23,423 nt of DNA from Lachnospiraceae bacterium UBA3692 (GTDB lineage Bacteria; Bacillota; Clostridia; Lachnospirales; Lachnospiraceae), in NCBI GenBank assembly GCA_002372815.1, contig DFIR01000004.1, positions 1 to 23,423 of the forward strand, written 5' to 3'. Below are positions 14,411 through 22,376 of this stretch, piece after piece. A model generated the notes under the pieces. It was not told where the DNA came from. It searched no databases and saw only the letters and a list, made by a program, of their open reading frames with translations. Positions within the stretch are counted from its first letter, which is position 1. The number at the start of each line of letters is the position of its first letter. Made by a program: the position numbers and the translations under genes.

Positions 14411-16021
14411 TCACTTCTGCAGGCGGATCTCCTCCCCGTTGACGAGGATCCTCTCCGACTCCAGCTGCTCCGGCTCGCCGATAAGGAGCTGGTCCCTGTC
14501 GATCCCCTCGAGGCGGATGTCCTCCAGGACGGCCTTGCGCACGTTCTGCATGTAGAAGCCGACGCCTTCCATCGGATCCAGCCCGTCCATCATGACCGGA
14601 ATGTAAGGTGTGCGCTCCTCCTTCGGGAGGAAGGACGCCTTCACGTGCTCCAGGACGATGCACTCGACCGGCATCTCCGGGATTCCGTAGGCGCACAGGA
14701 GCGAGGCGTTGACGCCGGTGCACACCACATCGCGCACCTCGATCGTGCCGATACGGGGCGTGCGCTCCGTGACGGGGTGGGCGGCCCGGTCCTGGACCTC
14801 CTCGCTGTGTCCGTCCGGATCGCAGTAGTAGAACATGTTCACGGTGACCGGCATCGGGACGCTGCGCATCTCGATGCGCTCGAAGATCAGGCCGTCCAGC
14901 AGGGATCTCTCGCCCCTGCCGCGGCGGGTCTTGAGGCGGACGCCGCGGTCCGTGCCGTCGAAGATGCACTGGCTGACGTGCACTTCCTCGACGCCGCCCG
15001 CGATCTCGCTGCCGATCGTCACGCTGCCGTGGCCGCGCTCGAACAGGCAGTTGCGGATGACGGTGCCGGTGCTCTTCTTCCAGTGGTAGTGGGCCATGTA
15101 GTATTTGCCGCTCTTGATGGCGATGCAGTCGTCACCGACAGAAATGCGGGTGCCGATCAGGCGCACATCGCTGCAGCTCTCCGGATCGAAGCCGTCCGTG
15201 TTCGGGGAATCCGGCGGATTCTGGATCGTGAGCACCGAGAAGCGGAGGTGGTGGCAGTAGGCGGGGTGCAGCGTCCAGCTGGGCGAGTTGCGGATCGTGA
15301 CGTTCTGCATCCGGATGTTGGTGCAGCGCAGCAGATAGACCGTGTTCGGCCGCCACGCGGTGCGCTTCGTACGCACATCCTCCCACCAGTCGCCGTTCTG
15401 CGCGTTGCCGTCGATCACGCCCGGGCCGATGATGTCCACTTCCTGCACGCCGATGCCGGTGATCAGGGACGCGAAGCTGTCCAGCGGGTTGCCTTCCCAT
15501 GTGCCCATGGGGAACTCTCTCTTCTCATCCGTTCCGGGGATCATGCCCGGGAGTACCGGGTAGTGGGACCTGTCGGGATCGCCGAGAAGCACTGCGCCCT
15601 CCTCCAGCCAGAGCGTGATGCTGCTGCGCAGGAAGAGCGGGGAGGTCAGGTACCTTCCCTTCGGGACCCGGACGGTGCCTTTTTCGGGGCAGGCGTAGAT
15701 CGCCGCCTGCAGCGCCGCCGTGTCTCTGTGCACGCCGTCGCCGACCGCCCCGAATTTCCGCACATCCAGGAGCGCCGATTCGGGCCTCGTGCGGAACAGC
15801 TGCGTGTCCGGTCGGCCCGCGTCGACCGCCGACTGCACGGACAGTCTGTACTCCGTATCCGGCTGCAGCCCGGTGATCGCGAAGACATTGCGGTCCTGCG
15901 GCCCGTCGAAGACCGGCTCCCCGTTCAGCTTCACCAGGTAAGGCTGTGTCCGGTACTTGTCCCGGTTGACAAGCTCCACCGTAATGCTGCGGTTAAAGAT
16001 CTCTGTCACTCTGAATTTCAT
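14411..16021 (-). CDS. GH28 polygalacturonase-type glycoside hydrolase
   Basis: Hydrolyses alpha-1,4 galacturonyl linkages, here probably exo-acting on oligogalacturonides or rhamnogalacturonan fragments. The 537-residue protein has an N-terminal beta-sandwich-like domain (1-80, ending in LQPDTEYRLSVQSA, fibronectin III-like), then the right-handed beta-helix. Catalytic motifs are NTDGFD (Asp276), GDDCIAIKS (Asp297 and Asp298), GHGSVTIGSE (His331) and RLK at 362-364, the RIK equivalent. No signal peptide is present, so it is cytoplasmic. The start at 16019-16021 (MKFRVTEIF) has AGG 8 nt before it; a longer frame up to 16267 overlaps the GH105 gene and is rejected. It follows GH105 by 16 bp. 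Confidence 0.94.
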   Translation of the reverse strand: MKFRVTEIFNRSITVELVNRDKYRTQPYLVKLNGEPVFDGPQDRNVFAITGLQPDTEYRLSVQSAVDAGRPDTQLFRTRPESALLDVRKFGAVGDGVHRDTAALQAAIYACPEKGTVRVPKGRYLTSPLFLRSSITLWLEEGAVLLGDPDRSHYPVLPGMIPGTDEKREFPMGTWEGNPLDSFASLITGIGVQEVDIIGPGVIDGNAQNGDWWEDVRTKRTAWRPNTVYLLRCTNIRMQNVTIRNSPSWTLHPAYCHHLRFSVLTIQNPPDSPNTDGFDPESCSDVRLIGTRISVGDDCIAIKSGKYYMAHYHWKKSTGTVIRNCLFERGHGSVTIGSEIAGGVEEVHVSQCIFDGTDRGVRLKTRRGRGERSLLDGLIFERIEMRSVPMPVTVNMFYYCDPDGHSEEVQDRAAHPVTERTPRIGTIEVRDVVCTGVNASLLCAYGIPEMPVECIVLEHVKASFLPKEERTPYIPVMMDGLDPMEGVGFYMQNVRKAVLEDIRLEGIDRDQLLIGEPEQLESERILVNGEEIRLQK

Positions 16022-16037
16022 ATACGATACCTGTCCC

Positions 16038-17192
16038 TCAGTCCTGCAGACGCAGGATCTCCGTATAGGCCAGAATAAACGGCGCTGTTCCCTTGGCTTC
16101 ATTGACGACGACCGGCTCGCTGTAGTAGTAGGCCGGCGTCCCGTCCCTGCGCTCCGCGCCGCCGAGTCCGGCGACGAGGCAGATCCCGCCGAGCTGCAGG
16201 GTGCCGTTCTCGTCGGTCGTGAGGTATTTGCGGACGATCCCGTCGAAGGCGCGCATGGCCGGCTCACGGAACCGCTCGGGCAGGTAGCCCAGGCGCACCG
16301 CCTTCAGCACCGCATAGGCGAAGAGCGCCGTGCCGGAGGTCTCCGGATAGTTTCCTTCGTCTCCGGGTCTCGTGACGACCTGGCGGAACATGCCGTCCTC
16401 GCCCTGCCAGCGGAGCATGGAATCGGCGAGATCCTTCAGCAGCGAGGTCAGATACCGGAACTCGTAATAGAGGGACTCGTCGACCGCCTCGGCCGTGTCC
16501 GTCAGGGCCGCAATGAACCAGCCCAGGGACCGCAGCCAGAAGGTGGGGCTGCAGCCGGTCTTCTTGTCCGCCCAGTACATCTGTCTGCTCTCGTCGTATC
16601 CGTGGAAGTAGAGGCCGGTCTTGGGGTCCTTCATGACCTCCTCGACGGTCCGGAACTGCCGGATACTGTCCTCGCAGCTGTACATCTTGTTGAACCGGGT
16701 CTCATACTCCATGTAGAAGGGCTGGGCCATGTACAGGCCGTCCAGCCAGACCTGGTAAGGGTAGATCTTCTTGTGCCAGAAGTTGCCGGCCTCCGTGCGG
16801 GGCTGTGCCTCCAGCTGCCTGCGGAGGGTGTCCGCTGCCTTTCTGTATTTTTCCTTGCCGGTCAGTGTGTAGAGGCGCAGAAGGCTCGTGCCGGGCTTGA
16901 TGTTGTCCAGGTTGAAGGTGTCCATGTCATAGGTGCGGATCGTGCCGTCCTCTTCCACGAACCATCCGAGAAAACTGTCCGCCGCATCCAGGTACTTCCT
17001 GTCCCCGGTGATGTCGTACAGCGCCAGCTCCGCCGTCATCATGCAGCCGTCGATGTAGTTCCACTTATTGGGCTTGCCGCTGCGGATCTTCTCGATGTTC
17101 CAGAGCGGGGACTCCGCGGAGGAACCGTCGATGAGATGGGCGATGTAGGCGTCGATCTGCTGCTTCACTTCCTCTGTGATCATGTATTTCAT
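16038..17192 (-). CDS. GH105 unsaturated rhamnogalacturonyl hydrolase (YteR-like)
   Basis: Removes the unsaturated galacturonyl residue left by rhamnogalacturonan or pectate lyases, releasing the uronate that feeds KduI. The 384-residue protein has the alpha/alpha-barrel family motifs WNYIDGCMM, YDMDTFNLDNIKPG and PYQVWLDGLYMAQPF, in which Asp151 corresponds to the catalytic Asp of YteR. CSPTFWLRSLGWF and NYPETSGTALFAYAV follow. There is no signal peptide. Its ATG overlaps the stop of the preceding gene by 4 bp (ATGA at 17189-17192), with GGGAGG just upstream, so translation is coupled. No lyase that would make its substrate is in the window. Confidence 0.95.
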   Translation of the reverse strand: MKYMITEEVKQQIDAYIAHLIDGSSAESPLWNIEKIRSGKPNKWNYIDGCMMTAELALYDITGDRKYLDAADSFLGWFVEEDGTIRTYDMDTFNLDNIKPGTSLLRLYTLTGKEKYRKAADTLRRQLEAQPRTEAGNFWHKKIYPYQVWLDGLYMAQPFYMEYETRFNKMYSCEDSIRQFRTVEEVMKDPKTGLYFHGYDESRQMYWADKKTGCSPTFWLRSLGWFIAALTDTAEAVDESLYYEFRYLTSLLKDLADSMLRWQGEDGMFRQVVTRPGDEGNYPETSGTALFAYAVLKAVRLGYLPERFREPAMRAFDGIVRKYLTTDENGTLQLGGICLVAGLGGAERRDGTPAYYYSEPVVVNEAKGTAPFILAYTEILRLQD

Positions 17193-18106
17193 AGGGACCT
17201 CCCGTCCTCTTCCAGGTAGAGCCGCTCGATGAACTTTCTGGCGGCCTCCGCGTTGTCGGGCTTCGTGTTCTCCATCGTCATGTGGATCCCGGGCTTCTTC
17301 TCTCTGGCGAACCTCAGCACGCGCCGGTAGTCCATCTCTCCGAGGCCGCAGGCCATGCAGGGCATCTCCGTGCCCTCCACCCGGTAGTCCTTCAGGTGGA
17401 TCATCGCGATGTCGGGCCCGAGCAGGTCGATGGCCTCCTCGATGACCTCCTCCCGCCGCTCCAGGTTGTCCGGATGCAGCAGGTTGACCGGATCGAAGAT
17501 GATCCGCAGGTTCGGGGAGGCGATGCTGTCCAGCGCCTGTCTCGCGACCCTGGGATTCCAGACGATATGCTTGTAGACCGGTTCGATTGCCATGAGCACG
17601 CCGAATCTCTCCGCGGCGCGGACCACCGGCTCGAGGCCGCGCAGGAAGATCTCCAGCGCCTCCTCACTGTGGCTTCTCTCCGGGTCGTATTTGTAGGCCG
17701 CGTTCGGGGCCCCCGTCTCTGTGCCGACCATCCCGCACCCGAGCGCCGCGGCAAAACGCAGATGCGCTACATAACGCTCCCGGATCTTCGCCAGCTCGTC
17801 CGCATCCGGGTGTGCCAGGTTCAGGTAGCAGCCCAGCAGCGGGATATCCAGCTGCTCCCGGTCACACATGTGTTTCAGGTACAGCGCGTATCCGGGCGTC
17901 AGCGCATCACTCTGCGCCGTCAGTCCCGGCAGCTTGGACAGTGCGAGATGGACGCAGGTGAAGCCCTGTGCCCTCGCGGCGTGAAGACGTTCCTCCGGCG
18001 TACCCGGCGCCGTGTCGTGCAGGCGGATGCCGATCTGCGGCGGGATCTCCCACCGTGCTCCTGCTCCCTGTCCGGCCGCCGCACTGCTTCCATTCGTCGT
18101 CTGCAT
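17189..18106 (-). CDS. Sugar phosphate isomerase/epimerase-like TIM-barrel protein (PF01261)
   Basis: A 305-residue AP-endonuclease-2-type TIM barrel, predicted to isomerise or epimerise a sugar or sugar acid. Metal-binding residues at the usual strand ends are Glu175 (AIEPVY), Asp205 (IFDPVN), His237 (IHLKD) and Glu279 (MTMEN). The first 20 residues are Ala/Gly-rich and unlike the family. The start has an excellent AGGAGGTGAT site 4 nt before ATG 18104-18106. It overlaps GH105 by 4 bp, so the two are coupled. The substrate cannot be read from sequence; a galacturonate- or rhamnose-derived product is likely from context. Confidence 0.85.
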   Translation of the reverse strand: MQTTNGSSAAAGQGAGARWEIPPQIGIRLHDTAPGTPEERLHAARAQGFTCVHLALSKLPGLTAQSDALTPGYALYLKHMCDREQLDIPLLGCYLNLAHPDADELAKIRERYVAHLRFAAALGCGMVGTETGAPNAAYKYDPERSHSEEALEIFLRGLEPVVRAAERFGVLMAIEPVYKHIVWNPRVARQALDSIASPNLRIIFDPVNLLHPDNLERREEVIEEAIDLLGPDIAMIHLKDYRVEGTEMPCMACGLGEMDYRRVLRFAREKKPGIHMTMENTKPDNAEAARKFIERLYLEEDGRSL

Positions 18107-18133
18107 GCGATCACCTCCTGAGAATACTTTCGC

Positions 18134-18147
18134 TATTGTTCACAATA
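18134..18147. promoter_or_regulatory. Perfect 6-2-6 palindrome, possible operator
   Basis: TATTGT-TC-ACAATA is a perfect inverted repeat in the 97-bp gap between the methylesterase gene and the TIM-barrel gene, about 28 bp upstream of the latter's start. I do not see a convincing promoter overlapping it. Operator function is inference. Confidence 0.35.
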
Positions 18148-18208
18148 CACGAAATGTCTCCGGGAATGATATACATTTATCGTCCTTTTTCCGGGAAAGT
18201 ACGGATTT

Positions 18209-18985
18209 TTAGTCCACTTCCGGCGGAAAGGCGCCGCACCGCACATAATCCGGTCTGGCCGCGGGGACCGCCCCCGGCCCGTCGGATCCGTACTCCTCGA
18301 AGCGGATGCCCTCGTGCGGCTTCCTCCAGTCGTCCCAGCCCTGCGGCGCGATGTGGGCGCCGAGGGTGCAGTTCTCGAGACGCACCGCACCGTACGCGCG
18401 CCACGGGCGGGCAATATAGCAGGAGCCGTCCGGCACGCCTTCCGCCGCCGTGAAGCGGCAGCCACGGGCGACGAAGCCCTCCTTCACATGCTGCGGCGTA
18501 CTGGGCGCGAAAACGAACCCGGGCTCCACGCTGCGGAACTCACAGTCCTCGAAATAGGCCGTCGCGCCGCCGAAGATGAAGTCCACGCCGCCCTCGATCA
18601 GGCACCTGCGGAACCGGAACGTGCGCTCCGTCCGCGGAGTGAACTGCTTCGGGCCGAGAAAACCGTCCTTCTCGACCTCTTTCTCCGGCAGGGGTGCCAG
18701 GAACAGCGTGTCCTGGTGCCCGCGGATCACACAGTCCTCCAGCGTGATCTCCGCGCCGTCGAGATACAGCGCGATCCCCTGCCCGGCCGTCGCCCCGGGT
18801 CCGGCGGTGTTCTCAAATGTACATCCTTTGAAGGTCATCCGGTCGCCGTCCGCCAGCAGCGTGGCCGTCCGGAAAGTATGGTAGGGCCGCCCGTCCGGAT
18901 GCGTCCGGAAGGCGCCGGTCCCGCCTGTGAAGGTCTCCCCCTCCACATGCAGGCCGTCCTGTGAAAGTGTGATCATATCGTCCAT
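18209..18985 (-). CDS. Pectin methylesterase, CE8, compact cytoplasmic form
   Basis: Removes methyl esters from galacturonate residues. The 258-residue protein has the CE8 active-site set in order: Gln69 (GQGIALYL), Gln91 and Asp92 (GHQDTLF), Asp135 (VDFIFGGATAYFEDC), Arg193 and Trp195 (ARPWRAYG). A 20-residue insert (KEVEKDGFLGPKQFTPR) lies between the two catalytic Asp, as in Clostridia-type intracellular enzymes. It lacks a signal peptide and the usual N-terminal YTTVQ-AI strand region of about 50-70 residues. ATG 18983-18985 or 18974-18976 are both possible; AGGA suits the second slightly better. It follows the GH43 gene by 38 bp, which contains a CCGGCC/GGCCGG hairpin (18994-19011). Confidence 0.92.
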   Translation of the reverse strand: MDDMITLSQDGLHVEGETFTGGTGAFRTHPDGRPYHTFRTATLLADGDRMTFKGCTFENTAGPGATAGQGIALYLDGAEITLEDCVIRGHQDTLFLAPLPEKEVEKDGFLGPKQFTPRTERTFRFRRCLIEGGVDFIFGGATAYFEDCEFRSVEPGFVFAPSTPQHVKEGFVARGCRFTAAEGVPDGSCYIARPWRAYGAVRLENCTLGAHIAPQGWDDWRKPHEGIRFEEYGSDGPGAVPAARPDYVRCGAFPPEVD

Positions 18986-19023
18986 ATCCTATGCCGGCCT
19001 GTTCCGGCCGGTCCTGTCGGTCC

Positions 19024-20643
19024 TCATGCATTTTCGGGCAGCGCTTCGATCCGGAAGTTCCGCACCGTCACGCAGCCTGCCTCCCCGCCGGCCTTCGCCA
19101 GTGCGAACAGGCCGATGCGCGCGCCGACCCACGTGTGCTTCGACGGCGTGAAGGCGTGCCCGGTCTCCTGCCAGGTCTCCCCGTCGGCCGACCACGCGAA
19201 GGTGACCGCCGCAGGGGCCGCCCCGTCTCCTGCGCCCGCGAGACGCATGCGGAAGAAGAGCCGCTCCGGCCGGGCAATTTCCTTCGCGGAGAGGACTTCC
19301 TCCTGCCGGGTCTTCCCTTCTCCGGCGGACTCCGCATATTCCAGGATGCTCCGTCCGTCTTCCGTCAGGTGCAGCGACAGCGCGGCGTACTGTCCGCCGA
19401 AGGCGCACATGCCGGCGCGGCCGCCCGCAGCCAGCTCCCGCAGGTCGATCTCCGCCTGCGCCGTGAAGGCGCGGCAGCAGAATTTCTGCGTGAAGATGTT
19501 CGGGCAGTCCCAGAGCACAGGCTCGTCCTCGCCCGTCACGTCCACCGCGCGGAGCCTGAGCCCGTCTGCGGGGACATCTTCCTGCCCCTCCTGCCTTCCG
19601 CACAGGAAGCGCGCGTCGTCGTGGTCCGCCGTCCACTGCCACTGCAGGCCGTACTTCCCGCCCGGGAAGTCATCGGCCGCCGGCGGTTCGTGGGGCGTCT
19701 CTCCGGCACCCGCGGCGGGCTTGCGGTATGTCAGCACCGGCTCGCCGCAGCCGTCCCCGTCGGGGTCGACGCCGATCACCGGCCATCCGTCCTTCCAGCA
19801 CACCGGCTGCAGGTGGGTGATGCGCCCGTACATGCCCGCGTCCTGGAAGTGCAGGAACCACTCCTCCCCGGAGGGCGTGTCGACCAGGCCGCCCTGGTGC
19901 GGCCCGTTCACCGGCGTCGAGCCCTGGCTGCAGACCGTGCGGATCTCGTAAGGGCCGTGCACGTCCTTCGCCCGCAGCGCGCGCTGGTCCCCGTAAGTGA
20001 CCCCGCCCGCCGGCGCCAGGATATAGACATAGCCGTCCCTTCTGTAGACCTTCGGCCCTTCGATCGTGATGGCCGGATGTGCCGGATCCTCTCCGTCGAA
20101 GATGAAGGCGTCCTCACTGACCGCCTGCAGCGTCTCGCGGGAGATCTCGAAGATGCCCAGCTTGCTCTTGAAGCCGATCCGGCTCTTCGCGTACGCGTGC
20201 ACGACATACATCCTGCCGTCCTCGTCGATGAAGGGGCAGGGGTCGATGAATCCCTTCGCCGGGCGCACCAGGACCGGCGCGTCCCACTTTCCGGCGGGGT
20301 CCGCCGTTTTCACACAGTAGATGCCTTCGTCGGGCATCCCGTAGAAAATGTAGAAGATCCCGTCATAATACCGGATGGCCGGCGCCCAGACGCCGTCCCC
20401 GTGGCGGGGTCTCTCATAACCCGCCTCCCGGATGTTGTCGAGCGCATAGGAGACCAGGTCCCAGTGGATCAGGTCGCGTGACTTCAGGATCGGCAGTCCC
20501 GGCGTATATTGGAAACTGGAGGCCGTCATATAGAAGACGTCGCCGACGCGGATCACGTCCGGATCGGAATAGTCGGTGCAGAGGATGGGGTTGCGGTACC
20601 GGCCGTCCCCCAGGTCTGCTTTCCAGAGAAGTTCACCCATCAT
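19024..20643 (-). CDS. GH43 glycoside hydrolase with C-terminal beta-sandwich (second of pair)
   Basis: Predicted to remove arabinosyl or xylosyl side-chain residues. The 539-residue protein has the five-bladed propeller with catalytic Asp27 (YSDPDV), Asp134 (GFIDPCPF) and Glu195 (TIEGPKVY), then, after about 320, a beta-sandwich as in GH43 proteins with a beta-xylosidase C-terminal domain. It lacks a signal peptide. Its ATG overlaps the previous gene's stop by 4 bp. A second Met follows at once (20638-20640); GGAGG is 4 nt from the first ATG and 7 from the second, so the second may be used. Specificity cannot be assigned without subfamily placement. Confidence 0.93.
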   Translation of the reverse strand: MMGELLWKADLGDGRYRNPILCTDYSDPDVIRVGDVFYMTASSFQYTPGLPILKSRDLIHWDLVSYALDNIREAGYERPRHGDGVWAPAIRYYDGIFYIFYGMPDEGIYCVKTADPAGKWDAPVLVRPAKGFIDPCPFIDEDGRMYVVHAYAKSRIGFKSKLGIFEISRETLQAVSEDAFIFDGEDPAHPAITIEGPKVYRRDGYVYILAPAGGVTYGDQRALRAKDVHGPYEIRTVCSQGSTPVNGPHQGGLVDTPSGEEWFLHFQDAGMYGRITHLQPVCWKDGWPVIGVDPDGDGCGEPVLTYRKPAAGAGETPHEPPAADDFPGGKYGLQWQWTADHDDARFLCGRQEGQEDVPADGLRLRAVDVTGEDEPVLWDCPNIFTQKFCCRAFTAQAEIDLRELAAGGRAGMCAFGGQYAALSLHLTEDGRSILEYAESAGEGKTRQEEVLSAKEIARPERLFFRMRLAGAGDGAAPAAVTFAWSADGETWQETGHAFTPSKHTWVGARIGLFALAKAGGEAGCVTVRNFRIEALPENA

Positions 20644-22184
20644 TCGTCCTCCTGCCCGTCAGAATAGGCAAAATAATCAAAGTCCGCCGGGATCCGGCTG
20701 CCCCTGCCGCCGTTGTTGCAGTAGATGCCGACCAGGGTCCCCGTGTGCCGCTTCGGATCGTCCGGCACGCCCTCGTCGCACAGGTAGATGCAGTTCTCCG
20801 CCGTACCGACCGGCAGATACCGCTCTCCATCGAGACTGTAGGAAAAAGTCCTGCGCAGATGGTCCACCTCGACCCGGAGCCAGACCCTGCCTTCCGGCAG
20901 CAGGCCCGTCTCGGCGAGCACTTCCTCCCCGTGTCCGCGGTTCGCGGCGAGCCGGATCCGGCGTCCGCCCTCCATGCAGAGCGCGCACCGCAGGTAGGTC
21001 GCTGTGGAGTAGTAGCAGACAAGTCCCGCCTGCTCCCCGTCCGCCGCCGGGGCAAATTCCAGGGCCGTCTCCGCCGTGTAGCAGAGCTCCTCCTCCCTGC
21101 GCAGGAGGGTGTTGGCCGCCCGGATCTCCGACAGAACGCCGTCGCCGGTATAGATCCGCAGGAAGCCGGGGCGCTCCGTGAGCGACAGGTCCGCCGGGCG
21201 CGGCCTGCGCACGAACTGCCAGTGCATGTCGAGCGTCTCCGCATCGAAGTCATCCCGCAGCCAGCGGGGCCAGGTCTGCTCCGGCAGGTCCGGGCTGCGC
21301 TGCAGGGTGCTCGGTCCCTTCCCGTCGTTGATCAGGAACCAGCCGTCCTCCGTCCACGTGACCGGGTCCAGTCCCGTCTCGCGTCCGACCGTCGTGTACC
21401 GGCCGCTGTTGGGACGGCCCAGCAGGTAGACGGCCCACCACTCGCCGTTCTGCGTCTCGACGAGCTTGCCGTGCCCGGTCCGCTGGATCGGCGCCTCCGG
21501 ATCCGTCTGCCGCAGGATCGGGTTGTAAGGAGAGGGCTCATAGGGGCCCAGAAGATTCTCCGAGCGGGCGACGTTGATGCCGTGCCCGTAGCCGGTCCCG
21601 CCTTCCGCGAGGACTGCGTAATAGTACTTGCCGCGCCGGAAGAGATGCGGCCCCTCCGGGCAGCGCTCCCCGGTGCCTTCCCACACGGTGACCGCCTCGC
21701 CGGTCACCCGGGTGCAGTCGTCACTGAGCGGCAGGATCCGGACGCCGGGACTGATGACAAGATAATGCTGTCCGTCCTTGTCGACGAAATGCGAGGGATC
21801 GATGCTGTCCACTTCCAGCTTCGCGGGCCTCGTGTAAGGGCCTTCCGGGCGTTCCGAGGAGACCACCAGCTGGCGCCGGAGGACCGGCGTGCCTCTCTTC
21901 CCATCTCCATTGAGGCGCAGCGTCGCCATGATGATATAGCGTCCGTCACTGTACGAGATGTCCGGCGCCCAGATCCCGTGGGAATCCCGGATGTCCGAGA
22001 GATCGGGATCGTCCGGATCCGTCAGCGCATGGCCGATCAGTTCCCAGTGCACCAGGTCCTTCGAGTGACTGATCGCGATGCCCGGGAAATACTGGAAAGT
22101 CGAATTGACCATATAATAATCGGATCCCACCCGCACAACGGAGGGATCCGGATAGAAGCCTCTTAAGATCGGATTCCTGTACAT
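20640..22184 (-). CDS. GH43 glycoside hydrolase with C-terminal beta-sandwich (first of pair)
   Basis: First gene of the enzyme operon. The 514-residue protein starts MYRNPILRGFYPDPS. Catalytic residues are Asp13 (YPDPS), Asp129 (SIDPSHF) and Glu177 (CPEGPHLF). After about residue 310 comes a beta-sandwich domain starting at LRDDFDAETLDMHWQFVRRP, typical of bacterial beta-xylosidase/arabinofuranosidase GH43 proteins. There is no signal peptide, so it would trim imported oligomers. GGAGG lies 6 nt before the ATG. It resembles its overlapping neighbour in domain layout but clearly differs in sequence, suggesting two substrates rather than a recent duplication. Confidence 0.93.
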   Translation of the reverse strand: MYRNPILRGFYPDPSVVRVGSDYYMVNSTFQYFPGIAISHSKDLVHWELIGHALTDPDDPDLSDIRDSHGIWAPDISYSDGRYIIMATLRLNGDGKRGTPVLRRQLVVSSERPEGPYTRPAKLEVDSIDPSHFVDKDGQHYLVISPGVRILPLSDDCTRVTGEAVTVWEGTGERCPEGPHLFRRGKYYYAVLAEGGTGYGHGINVARSENLLGPYEPSPYNPILRQTDPEAPIQRTGHGKLVETQNGEWWAVYLLGRPNSGRYTTVGRETGLDPVTWTEDGWFLINDGKGPSTLQRSPDLPEQTWPRWLRDDFDAETLDMHWQFVRRPRPADLSLTERPGFLRIYTGDGVLSEIRAANTLLRREEELCYTAETALEFAPAADGEQAGLVCYYSTATYLRCALCMEGGRRIRLAANRGHGEEVLAETGLLPEGRVWLRVEVDHLRRTFSYSLDGERYLPVGTAENCIYLCDEGVPDDPKRHTGTLVGIYCNNGGRGSRIPADFDYFAYSDGQEDE

Positions 22185-22230
22185 AAAACGCCTCCAGACA
22201 GCCTTCGCGGCAGTCTCCTTCCTGTGTCCG

Positions 22231-22244
22231 TGAAACCGCTTTCA
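22231..22244. promoter_or_regulatory. cre-like operator in the GH43 operon leader
   Basis: TGAAACCGCTTTCA is a near-perfect 14-bp palindrome (one central mismatch) and fits the CcpA cre consensus well. It sits just after the predicted transcription start, at about +10 to +23, where binding would block transcription. A pathway-specific LacI-family regulator could use the same site type. Confidence 0.7.
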
Positions 22245-22260
22245 TCTCCTTTTCTGCTGC

Positions 22261-22290
22261 AGTATAGCACAGGGCTGAGGGGGCCTGCAA
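22261..22290 (-). promoter_or_regulatory. Promoter for the pectin enzyme operon
   Basis: On the minus strand TTGCAG (22285-22290), an 18-bp spacer and TATACT (22261-22266) with an extended TG motif (TGCTATACT). Transcription would start near 22254 and read through the cre-like site into the first GH43 gene. Confidence 0.7.
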
Positions 22291-22317
22291 GGAGGGGAAG
22301 CGGTTCGCGCAAAGGAA

Positions 22318-22353
22318 GAGGCTGCCGCACTGAAAATTCAGTACGGCAGCCTC
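22318..22353 (-). terminator. Strong hairpin terminator after rhaD
   Basis: GAGGCTGCCG (22318-22327) pairs with CGGCAGCCTC (22344-22353), and the inner CTGAA/TTCAG continues the stem to about 16-17 bp with a tiny loop. On the minus strand CTCTTCCTTT follows, a modest T-rich tail. It lies 23 bp after the rhaD stop and separates rhaD from the GH43 operon promoter. Confidence 0.8.
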
Positions 22354-22376
22354 TCTCATATACGCGTCAGAGTGGT

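Noticed and set aside
14384..16078. Plus-strand frame of 564 codons antisense to GH28
   Set aside because: GH28 catalytic motifs are intact on the minus strand; the plus product is a shadow rich in Arg, Asp, Ala and Val.
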